Assembly: GCA_964457365.1 (NCBI GenBank)
Contig: CAYWFP010000091.1
Span: 1-15,705 of the forward strand
Direction of reading: 5' to 3'
DNA length: 15,705 nt
DNA from: CAYWFP01 sp964457365
GTDB taxonomy: Bacteria; Planctomycetota; SZUA-567
The notes beneath the pieces are model-generated. The model saw nothing but the letters and a program-made list of their open reading frames with translations, was not told the origin of the DNA and made no database searches. A program made the translations under genes and the position numbers. Of the stretch, positions 7,357 through 13,705 are shown piece by piece (within the stretch, counting starts at the first letter, position 1; each line of letters opens with the position of its first letter).

Positions 7357-8397
7357 TTAATTCTTTGGCATCCCAATAATAGTCACTTTATCTTGCAAAC
7401 CCGTCTTCAAGACATTTTCAAGCTGCACATCCGTTCCTGATAGGCCTAACACTTCTAAACCAGAGCAACTCGTTAAAGGGGAAATATCCTTGATTTTAGT
7501 GTTTGACAAATACAGCTCATGCAAACTATTGAGCATCGCAAGCGGTGAAATGTCTGATACAGAGGTATTCGCCAACCAAAGCTTTCTTAAATACTTTAAT
7601 TTAGAAAGCGGCGCTATATCTGCAATATCTGTATTCGATAAACTTAGCGCCTGTATTTGTGTGTTGGCCAGAGGAGACAAATCAACCACTAGTATGTTGC
7701 GTGCTATCAGGGTACGGATCGGCATTGAACTTAACGGCTTTAAGCTCCTTACTTTTGTCGAACTAATATCTAACCATTCTATAGGACATTTTTGTATGGG
7801 TGAGAGATCAGAAACAAGCGTCCTCTCTAAGTCCAGCCGCGTAATTTTAAGAGATTTTAATGGGCGCAGATCTTCAACTAGCGTATTTCCAAGGTCAACA
7901 TGACTTAGGTTGGTTCTTGCAAGTGAAGATATGTCACTAACAGGACACCCCCTAACTGATAAAAAGTCAAGAGAATCCTGCTGTGCCGGGGCAATACTAT
8001 TTACTGTGGAATTCTTAATACTCAGACGCTCCAAAGGAAGATCCCGTATTGGCTCAAGCGTTCCGACCTGAGCACCAATCAGCTCAAAATCTTTAATCGG
8101 ATATCCTTTTATTGCTCGAATGTTAACGGTATTTATCGAATCTATTCGAACATGAACAACAGAATATTTACTGCACCCAACAACGATTTCTTTCCTCTCA
8201 AGGCCAGGATTATCTCTCAAAAGCTTACTGATCAGCGCTTCCGCCCAATACCGAGAAATAAACCGTGAGTTATAAAAAGCCCACATATACGCAAGGCATG
8301 ACCACAGCAATACGCCTAGAAGAATTCTCCCTCCAGCCCCCAAGAAACACTTTATGAGGGGATTTTTCCTGCTTTTAATAGCCGCAATTTGAAGCAT
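7357..8397 (-). CDS. Membrane-anchored leucine-rich-repeat protein, candidate immunity protein for Rhs cassette 5
   Basis: I place the start at the ATG at 8397, which has GAGGA ten bases upstream; ATGs at 8421 and 8469 are in frame but lack a better site. This gives 346 residues and a 23-nt overlap with the end of the cassette 5 gene, so translation is probably coupled. A short basic N-terminus (KSRKNPLIK) precedes one hydrophobic segment (ILLGVLLWSCLAYMWAF), consistent with a single anchor and an external domain. From about residue 100 onward there are roughly ten leucine-rich repeats of 20-22 residues with the signature LxLxxTxVxDLSPL or similar, the regular bacterial type that forms a solenoid. 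Leucine-rich-repeat solenoids bind proteins, so a toxin-binding immunity role is plausible. I infer it from position. Confidence 0.75.
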   Translation of the reverse strand: MLQIAAIKSRKNPLIKCFLGAGGRILLGVLLWSCLAYMWAFYNSRFISRYWAEALISKLLRDNPGLERKEIVVGCSKYSVVHVRIDSINTVNIRAIKGYPIKDFELIGAQVGTLEPIRDLPLERLSIKNSTVNSIAPAQQDSLDFLSVRGCPVSDISSLARTNLSHVDLGNTLVEDLRPLKSLKITRLDLERTLVSDLSPIQKCPIEWLDISSTKVRSLKPLSSMPIRTLIARNILVVDLSPLANTQIQALSLSNTDIADIAPLSKLKYLRKLWLANTSVSDISPLAMLNSLHELYLSNTKIKDISPLTSCSGLEVLGLSGTDVQLENVLKTGLQDKVTIIGMPKN

Positions 8398-9628
8398 CAG
8401 GAGATTTTCCTCTATCGTCATGATCACAACTGCACACATATTTCTTGGGCGCATTAAAAATCTTATCAACTACTGAAAACCATTCATTCATAAATCGTTG
8501 TGCTCTTTTTCTTTCTAACATCATCGCTTTTTGTAGATTTTGAGTCTCATTAGTTGCCCCTAAAGTAGACTCCCCCCATGCACTTCGTATTGCGGAAGCT
8601 TCTTCTTCTGGCGCATTCGGATCATGCTCAAATTGATCAACCACTATATATACAGCCTCACCATATTTTGTTATCAATTCTTCATTTGCTCCAGTAGAGG
8701 TATTTCCAGCCGACCCCAGTCCTTGGTCATGAAGAAATTTAGTAGTAAGTGGGGCGGTATCTTCAAACTTTGCCATCTTTGAGATAGCGCTTTTTTGCCT
8801 ATTTTTGAAAAGATTTATTTTCCCTGCACTCGTATTGCATATATTCAAATGTGCCTCAAGTATATCACCTCTATAGTCCCAGTTAGCTTTACCGCCACCA
8901 GAAGGATAAGATCTCAAGCTCCACATTTCACTAGCCCTATCCTGCAATCCAATGCGACTCAGTTCGCCAACGTTATCTACTTTTCCTGTGTCATTGTCTA
9001 TGTGATCTCTGGTTAATTTTACTTCCTGGGTATAATAACGCGCTGTACCATCCGGCATTTCTTCTTCACAACACCACCTAAACATCTTATCTAAACCATA
9101 TGGATCGTTAAAAACGGCAGTTGAATTATCAACGTACCCATACAGATTCCCAAAGCGATTATTCCAATATCCCACCGGATCTCTCTTCCCAAATCTCCCC
9201 ACGCCCGGAAAATAATGCCGGTAGTTGTAGTACATCAAGCCGCTGGTGGGTTCGCGTTCTTGTCCGGTGTACGTATACCTCTGCGAGACGGTTTCCGACG
9301 TCGTCACAGCTTGTGGCACGCCGAAGGCGTCGTGGTCATAATGATTCATTAGATTCGCGGAGGAATCAGTCAGCGTGCGAACGGAACCTAAGCCATCTTG
9401 CGAATAATAATAAATGCCGGCCTGCGGCCCGCCCACGACAGTCATGCTTAGATTCTGATCCAGGAAAGGCGTAACATAAAACTTAGATATGCTCCCGCCC
9501 TGGATATCGCCCACGACGTTATCGCCGTCGTATAGTAACCCTTGGTCTCGAACAAAATCGCATGGCATCTGTCTTGAAACAGAGGGGGTAGGCAACCGCT
9601 TTGTCTGAATTGGCGGGGCGAAGACCAT
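8375..9628 (-). CDS. Orphan Rhs core protein with 240-residue tip (cassette 5)
   Basis: A 417-residue protein. Its core end is closest to the classical form: TGQEREPTSGLMYYNYR then GRFGKRDPVGY and NLYGYVDN, with a DPYGLD junction (175-180) matching the DPxGL site at which Rhs proteins of other bacteria are self-cleaved. The tip (about 179-417) starts with FRWCCEEEMPDG, is hydrophilic and charged, and ends with a cysteine/aspartate-rich tail (CSCDHDDRGKSPDASNC). No toxin family is recognised. The leader is shared with cassette 2 (SRQMPCDFVRDQG), while the following segment (VVGDIQGGS) resembles cassette 3, so the gene looks mosaic. The 3' end overlaps the leucine-rich-repeat gene. Confidence 0.84.
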   Translation of the reverse strand: MVFAPPIQTKRLPTPSVSRQMPCDFVRDQGLLYDGDNVVGDIQGGSISKFYVTPFLDQNLSMTVVGGPQAGIYYYSQDGLGSVRTLTDSSANLMNHYDHDAFGVPQAVTTSETVSQRYTYTGQEREPTSGLMYYNYRHYFPGVGRFGKRDPVGYWNNRFGNLYGYVDNSTAVFNDPYGLDKMFRWCCEEEMPDGTARYYTQEVKLTRDHIDNDTGKVDNVGELSRIGLQDRASEMWSLRSYPSGGGKANWDYRGDILEAHLNICNTSAGKINLFKNRQKSAISKMAKFEDTAPLTTKFLHDQGLGSAGNTSTGANEELITKYGEAVYIVVDQFEHDPNAPEEEASAIRSAWGESTLGATNETQNLQKAMMLERKRAQRFMNEWFSVVDKIFNAPKKYVCSCDHDDRGKSPDASNCGY

Positions 9629-10144
9629 ACGGATTTCCCACGCGGGTTGACTGGCCGGCTGTCTGGGCTAGCCCGGCTGCTCGGCCAGGCCATTCTACCT
9701 GGCTCCTCGATCACCTGCCCGTATTATCCCCGATAGCCGGACTGTGTGTCAAGGGGCAAGGGCTGGCGCGTGGACAGGCGGTTGAGCGTGGCGAATGGGC
9801 TTGGCTGCTTGGCTGGCCTCCTGTGTCCACGCGCGTGGCCCTGGATGTCGTCATCCTTCCGTCTAGCCCATGTTTCCCTTCTCCAGTTTTCGCGATAATT
9901 CGGTTAAAGGGCTGTTTCCAGGCCGATTTCCTTCGATCACAAAAAAGTCAAAAATGCGATGAGAATTCGGGCCGCCACAGCTAGCGTGAGCCTGCGTGGC
10001 GTCCTCCTCACTCGGTTGAATGCGGCCGATCTTTCCCGTCCGCCGCCCCTTCTTCTGGCGCAACGCCCGCACCGCGTGACGTTTCGTTTTCAAATTCGCT
10101 GCTTCCGCTCCCAAGTTCCAGCCGCACAGTTTTACCTCACAGGT
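9629..10144 (-). repeat. Inter-cassette repeat 5, with an internal insertion of about 100 bp
   Basis: Contains the promoter half (9629 to about 9797), a perfect palindrome CCACGCGCGTGG (9827-9838), and a distal block 9999-10144 that aligns gap-free with 1645-1790 and ends in TTTACCTCACAGGT (10131-10144). Compared with copy 1, extra unrelated DNA lies between about 9850 and 9960. The 3' part of the neighbouring membrane-protein reading frame runs through this repeat instead of stopping at its edge. Confidence 0.82.
9723..9752 (-). promoter_or_regulatory. Sigma-70-type promoter of Rhs cassette 5
   Basis: -35 TTGACA (9747-9752), 18 bp spacer, -10 GATAAT (9723-9728), 95 nt before the Rhs ATG. 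One spacer base differs from the other copies (AGTCCGGCT instead of AGCCCGGCT). Confidence 0.75.
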
Positions 10145-10498
10145 CGCCGGTACAGCCGCCACAAAAAAGCCTCCAGTGACCAAGGCGGCCGCTATCCATG
10201 CAAGTGACATTCCTAAAAACATAAGAAATAGATACGTTATTTTAAGAAGCCGCAGTTTTTCTTCAAAACTTAACTCGCAATAAGCTTTTACCGGCCATGT
10301 GAGCTTCCCTGTCATTTTATAATACGAAGACAGCATGGCAGCCGTTAGCCCAGCAAAGATGGCGGCAAGAAGAAATACCAAAGCAAGGCCCCATGCGCCT
10401 CCCATAGATTCGCTCCATAGAATAAGTGCGATAAAAGTAAATGTAAATGGACTTAAAAAATATGCCAACAGCAGGTATTTAACTCTACCTTCTCGCAT
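9863..10498 (-). CDS. Three-helix membrane protein, second immunity-like paralogue, C-terminus fused to repeat DNA
   Basis: Residues 1 to about 118 are paralogous to the 10710-11108 product: the same start (MREGRVKY), three hydrophobic segments (about 8-28, 35-60, 88-115) and a shared loop (YYKxTGKxTWPxKxYxExSFxEK). At 10144 the frame crosses the CACAGGT junction of repeat 5 and then translates repeat DNA (CEVKLCGWNLG...), giving about 90 residues of low-complexity basic sequence with no relation to the paralogue. The paralogue's last 18 or so residues are missing. GGAGAG precedes the ATG as in the sister gene. It may be a partly decayed immunity gene. Whether the fused tail is tolerated is unknown. 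Confidence 0.6.
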   Translation of the reverse strand: MREGRVKYLLLAYFLSPFTFTFIALILWSESMGGAWGLALVFLLAAIFAGLTAAMLSSYYKMTGKLTWPVKAYCELSFEEKLRLLKITYLFLMFLGMSLAWIAAALVTGGFFVAAVPATCEVKLCGWNLGAEAANLKTKRHAVRALRQKKGRRTGKIGRIQPSEEDATQAHASCGGPNSHRIFDFFVIEGNRPGNSPLTELSRKLEKGNMG

Positions 10499-10709
10499 TT
10501 CATGCTCTCCATAAAATCATTGCGAATAGTAACCGGGGGTAAATTAACATAGAATAGCATAACATAAGGGCGTCCCCATTTGTCATAACTTTATTCTTGA
10601 CGTTTCGCTAGCCTGCTATCATCGCCGCACCCTCAGTGGTTTATCCAATTAACGCTACGATGCTGATCTGCAAGAATGCGGATTTGGACGGCGCACCGCC
10701 TGTCCCTCC
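10499..10709. other. Remnant of a lost cassette between the two membrane-protein paralogues
   Basis: No gene is visible. Bases about 10499-10552 copy the spacer that separates the cassette 6 stop codon from the first paralogue (11109-11160), beginning at a TAA equivalent to the Rhs stop. The rest shows no Rhs coding sequence; it holds a GGGCGTCCCC word near 10568 and a TGTCCCTC end motif at 10701-10708, which abuts the stop codon at 10710. Confidence 0.55.
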
Positions 10710-11108
10710 TTATTTGTTTGGAGCGTCTATCGGGATGAGGCCATGTATACGTGGGGTTTGAGGTTCAATCAAAAAGAAATCAATGAACAAAAAGGCTGCC
10801 ATTAAGCCAATCATATATCCTAAAAATACTATAGAAATCTGCAATGATTTAAACAACCTCTGTTTTTCATGAAAGCTTATCTCGCTATAGCCTTTCTCCG
10901 GCCAAGTGACCTTCCCTGTCACCTTATAATAAAAAGGCAGCATCGTAGCTAGCAATCCAAGAGATGCAGCAACTATTGAAAACAACGCATAAGCTCTCTC
11001 GTCATTTACTGCAAGTTCTTTCGAAAAACCTAGGACGATGAAAAAAGTAGATATTAATGGGATTAAGAAAGATAGCAACAGCCGGTATTTAATTCTAACT
11101 TCTCGCAT
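10710..11108 (-). CDS. Three-helix membrane protein, candidate immunity protein for Rhs cassette 6
   Basis: A 132-residue protein starting 47 nt after the cassette 6 stop codon, with GGAGAG ahead of the ATG. Hydrophobic segments at about residues 8-28, 39-61 and 91-115 are separated by a conserved charged loop (YYKVTGKVTWPEKGY, then SFHEK). It ends in a short proline-rich tail. The adjacent gene at 9863-10498 is a diverged duplicate that keeps the same loop. I do not recognise a named family. The cassette 6 tip also contains a hydrophobic segment, so a membrane-acting toxin blocked by a membrane-embedded immunity protein is a reasonable guess. Confidence 0.68.
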   Translation of the reverse strand: MREVRIKYRLLLSFLIPLISTFFIVLGFSKELAVNDERAYALFSIVAASLGLLATMLPFYYKVTGKVTWPEKGYSEISFHEKQRLFKSLQISIVFLGYMIGLMAAFLFIDFFLIEPQTPRIHGLIPIDAPNK

Positions 11109-11155
11109 ATAATGCTCTCCAAAGAATCTCGTTGCAAATAGTAACCGGGGCTAAA

Positions 11156-12304
11156 TTAACGCCACGGCCAGCCAAAATCCTTCACAACCTTCCACGCTTC
11201 ACATTTATCACAACAATCATTCTGTAGCTTACAGATCTCTAGTTTATAATCTGGTTCATAGAATAGATCCCATTTACTGCCGAAATCTTTTATAACCTCG
11301 TCAAAGCTGCATGTTTTTGAGTAAAATTTATACTTGTTGTCGGATGTTAATTCCCTAAGCCCGTGGATAGCGAGCGCGGAGGGGGCGATTTGACCTCCAG
11401 CCGTAACAGCGCCGACATATGCGAGCTTAAGGGCTATTGGGTCACTTGGATCTGGAGTTAATGGTACGAGGGAATTATTAATTATCAGATATGCCGACGA
11501 GATTATAAATACCACTGCTCCTCCAAATCTCTTCACACGGGTGGGCTTAGACCTTCTCTCTGTTAATCGGACGCAGGCGTTTTCAGGTATACGAAATAAT
11601 TCGGGAAAGTTGTAAGCCATAAGGACTGCTCTCCCTCCAATGGGAGAAGGCCATCCGGTGTAAGACATTCTTTCGCCAAAATCGCTATTCGGATCATACC
11701 AACTCCCATCATCTACTAGCATAATGCTTTGCCCTGGTTTTGGCTTCGGGCCATGATTAGGAGGGTCTTCGCTAAAAGGCTCAACACGCAAAATCGGATT
11801 ATTGCTTGCATAATCATATAAATTGAATTCGGAGTGGACGTATCCCCACGGATTCCTGTTATTCATCCTGCTAATGCCGACCAGATAACCGCGCGTGCGA
11901 TAATACATCGGCGCACCGCTCACGCCCGAGCTCTCACGCCCGGTGTAGGTGTATCTCTGCTCCACGCTTTCGTTCGTTCCCAAAGCCAGTGGCACGCCGA
12001 AGGCGTCGTGGTCATATTGATTCTTTAGATTCGCGGAGGAATCAGTCAGCGTGCGAACGGAACCTAAGCCATCTTGACTATAATAATAAATTCCCGCGTC
12101 TGGCCCACCTATTACAGTCATACTAACATTCTGATCAAGGAAAGGAGTAACATAAAACTTAGTCATGTTGCCGTCGGTGAGATCGGCTAGCACGTTGTTG
12201 CCGTCGTATTGTAACCCTTGATCTCGCGATGAAACGCGCCCGCTTTGTCCTGAAACAGAGGGGGTAGGCAACCGCTTTGTCTGAATTGGAGAGGCGTACA
12301 CCAT
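11156..12304 (-). CDS. Orphan Rhs core protein, EPFS-class junction, tip with hydrophobic segment (cassette 6)
   Basis: A 382-residue protein. Its core is a mosaic: the leader matches cassette 3 (SGQSGRVSSRDQGLQYDG), the next part matches cassettes 1 and 2 (NNVLADLTDGNMTKF, DQNVSMTV), and the end matches cassette 3 again (RMNNRNPWGY, NLYDYASNN, EPFS at 175-178). The tip (179-382) contains PKPKPGQ, a WYDPNSDFGERMSY stretch, a hydrophobic segment VVFIISSAYLIINN and a C-terminal cysteine cluster (CKLQNDCCDKCEAW) ending in FGWPWR. No toxin family is recognised. It is followed by two membrane-protein paralogues as presumed immunity genes. Confidence 0.83.
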   Translation of the reverse strand: MVYASPIQTKRLPTPSVSGQSGRVSSRDQGLQYDGNNVLADLTDGNMTKFYVTPFLDQNVSMTVIGGPDAGIYYYSQDGLGSVRTLTDSSANLKNQYDHDAFGVPLALGTNESVEQRYTYTGRESSGVSGAPMYYRTRGYLVGISRMNNRNPWGYVHSEFNLYDYASNNPILRVEPFSEDPPNHGPKPKPGQSIMLVDDGSWYDPNSDFGERMSYTGWPSPIGGRAVLMAYNFPELFRIPENACVRLTERRSKPTRVKRFGGAVVFIISSAYLIINNSLVPLTPDPSDPIALKLAYVGAVTAGGQIAPSALAIHGLRELTSDNKYKFYSKTCSFDEVIKDFGSKWDLFYEPDYKLEICKLQNDCCDKCEAWKVVKDFGWPWR

Positions 12305-12433
12305 ACGGCTGTTTCCACGCGGGTGGACGGTTCGGATGCCCTGGGCTAGCCCGGCTGTCTCGGCCAGGCCATTCTACCTGGCTCCTCGATCACCTTGCCG
12401 TGTATTATCCCCGATAGCCGGGCTGTGTGTCAA
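12305..12433 (-). repeat. Inter-cassette repeat 6, truncated just behind the promoter
   Basis: Matches the other copies from the Rhs ATG through the promoter, then diverges at about 12434, immediately after the -35 hexamer. The usual distal block is replaced by the PIN/RHH operon and about 50 bp with a small hairpin (GCCGG/CCGGC, 12444-12458) and the palindrome CCACGCGCGTGG (12470-12481). Confidence 0.8.
12404..12433 (-). promoter_or_regulatory. Sigma-70-type promoter of Rhs cassette 6
   Basis: -35 TTGACA (12428-12433), 18 bp spacer, -10 GATAAT (12404-12409), 100 nt before the Rhs ATG. The shared repeat ends exactly at this -35 box. Confidence 0.75.
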
Positions 12434-12485
12434 GCGAAGATATGCCGGAAAAGCCGGCCAGGGCCAACCCCACGCGCGTGGCCAT

Positions 12486-12722
12486 TCAGAGTTCGTCCTC
12501 CTGGTCGGGCGCGACATCAGGTACGCGGCTCAAGGCGGCGGCGAACCGTGCACGCGATGCGCCTTCCGCTCGGTCGCGAAGGAACGCTTCCGTATCGAGC
12601 GCCGACAGCTTCTCACCGAGCGCGGTCGTGATCAACTGGTTGATCGATACCTTCTCCCGCTTGGCCAGCGCCCGCAGACGGGCATGATAAGAATCCGGGA
12701 TCCGCAAACTCATCGTGCTCAT
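12486..12722 (-). CDS. Ribbon-helix-helix antitoxin (CopG/HicB-type)
   Basis: A 78-residue protein. It begins with a short strand (MSLRIPD, residues 4-10) followed by two helices (SYHARLRALAKREK and SINQLITTALGEKLSAL), the ribbon-helix-helix DNA-binding fold. The acidic, disordered C-terminus (PDVAPDQEDEL) is the usual toxin-binding part of such antitoxins. The start ATG overlaps the toxin stop codon (ATGA, 12719-12722), so the two are translationally coupled. The toxin comes first, a less common order but one I associate with PIN-family pairs of this type. The antitoxin, alone or with the toxin, probably represses the promoter at 13154-13181. Confidence 0.85.
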   Translation of the reverse strand: MSTMSLRIPDSYHARLRALAKREKVSINQLITTALGEKLSALDTEAFLRDRAEGASRARFAAALSRVPDVAPDQEDEL

Positions 12723-13150
12723 TTGATTTCCCCTAGTTTTCGCAACAGTTCCTGCGGCGTCATCAGGTCGATATTGAATAGATCAATGCCTTCGAAATCG
12801 CGTTTATTGAATGTTATAATCGCATCGGCATTTCCCGCCACGGCCACCTCCAGCAGCATATCGTCCTTCGGATCGCGCAACAGGGGACGCCAGAGATAGT
12901 GGATTCTGCGCGCTTCCGCAATCGCAGCCACATACGAGAGAATCGCATCCACATCCTTGATCCGCAAGCCACCCCGCTTTACCAGTCGCTTGGCTACATC
13001 CTCGTATTCAAGAAAGAGCGGCACCGACAGGATGACCCTCAAACGCTTGTCATCGATCATGCCGAGCAATTTGAACGATGCTCCTCGCCTGGATCGCAAG
13101 GCGCTGATCAAAACGTTGGTGTCGACCACAACACGAACGGCTTTCATCAT
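12719..13150 (-). CDS. PIN-domain ribonuclease toxin of a type II toxin-antitoxin pair
   Basis: A 143-residue protein with the full PIN layout: VVVDTNVLISAL (Asp10), an acidic pair at Glu48/Glu50 (LFLEYEDV), the RDPKDD motif (Asp96/Asp97) and a final ITFNKRDF (Asp118). These acids coordinate Mg2+ or Mn2+ in PIN ribonucleases. The sequence fits the family annotated as putative toxin-antitoxin toxin component, PIN family. Two ATGs are adjacent (13150 and 13147), and the promoter -10 box sits only 3 bp before the first, so the transcript may be leaderless or nearly so. The ribbon-helix-helix antitoxin follows with a 4-nt overlap. The pair is unrelated to the Rhs modules and more GC-rich than their tips, so it looks like an independent insertion into the array. 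Confidence 0.88.
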   Translation of the reverse strand: MMKAVRVVVDTNVLISALRSRRGASFKLLGMIDDKRLRVILSVPLFLEYEDVAKRLVKRGGLRIKDVDAILSYVAAIAEARRIHYLWRPLLRDPKDDMLLEVAVAGNADAIITFNKRDFEGIDLFNIDLMTPQELLRKLGEIK

Positions 13151-13153
13151 GGT

Positions 13154-13181
13154 ATTATATACGGTATCTTTTCTTTGTCAA
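13154..13181 (-). promoter_or_regulatory. Promoter of the PIN/RHH operon
   Basis: -35 TTGACA (13176-13181), 16 bp spacer, -10 TATAAT (13154-13159), both perfect consensus. The first ATG is 3 bp beyond the -10 box, so the expected transcription start falls at or next to the start codon. GGTAT occurs twice as a direct repeat across the -10 region, a possible ribbon-helix-helix operator. Confidence 0.72.
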
Positions 13182-13705
13182 GCTGAGGTCGTGCTTCAAC
13201 ATTGTCATTGCCGGCCAGATCCAGCCCCCGCGCGTGGTCATCCGCCGGGCCTTCACGTCGGTGAATACGGCCTGATTTGCATTCACCTACGCGAAGATAT
13301 ATCCGATACGGCCTTGTAAAAGACTATTTCGCAATGCCTTACGAAAACGAAATCCGCTACGCGTCTGTGGCGGTGACTTTTTCACCGCTTTCTCTTCTCC
13401 AAAACCCCCTGAAAGCTCGTGAGGTGTTTGAGGACAAGGGGTTAGCTGCGAAAAGGTAGGGTGAGCTTTTCGAAAAGCTTGTTTTCGGGGCTCTGCGACC
13501 TGCGGGGTTCCGGGCGTTGACCTCTTCCGGTACAGCCCCGGCGAATCCCCTGGAAGCCGGACGATCAAGGGGCGGACGTCGCAGGATTTTTGAAGTCCAG
13601 CTTCACCGATCATTATCCCAAGCCCTCAAGGGCCTCGCAAGCGAAAAACCGACTTTCCGATGAAGGTGGGGTAGGCCAAGGCTTCCGGACATGGGCCAGG
13701 CGTCT
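13182..13705. other. Intergenic stretch without a confident gene
   Basis: About 520 bp with open frames on both strands but no ribosome site, no domain and no codon pattern I trust. It contains a perfect 16-bp palindrome AGCTTTTCGAAAAGCT (13464-13479) in GC-rich surroundings and a CGCGCGTGG word near 13210. It may be a remnant of other mobile or repeated DNA. No terminator with a T-run was found. Confidence 0.5.

Noticed and set aside
7490..7903. 137-residue plus-strand open frame
   Set aside because: Antisense shadow of the leucine-rich-repeat gene; its repetitive look mirrors the repeats on the other strand.
10588..10620. TTGACG with TATCAT on the plus strand as a promoter
   Set aside because: The spacer is only about 14 bp and no plus-strand gene follows.
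12444..12458. GC-rich hairpin behind the antitoxin gene as an intrinsic terminator
   Set aside because: The stem is only 5 bp and no T-run follows on the transcribed strand.
12336..12899. 187-residue plus-strand frame over repeat 6 and the PIN operon
   Set aside because: Antisense to two well-supported genes; composition is arginine- and serine-rich without a domain.
13287..13613. 108-residue minus-strand frame, and a 60-residue plus-strand frame at 13277-13459
   Set aside because: No recognisable domain, no convincing ribosome site, proline/arginine-rich composition as expected from non-coding GC-rich DNA.
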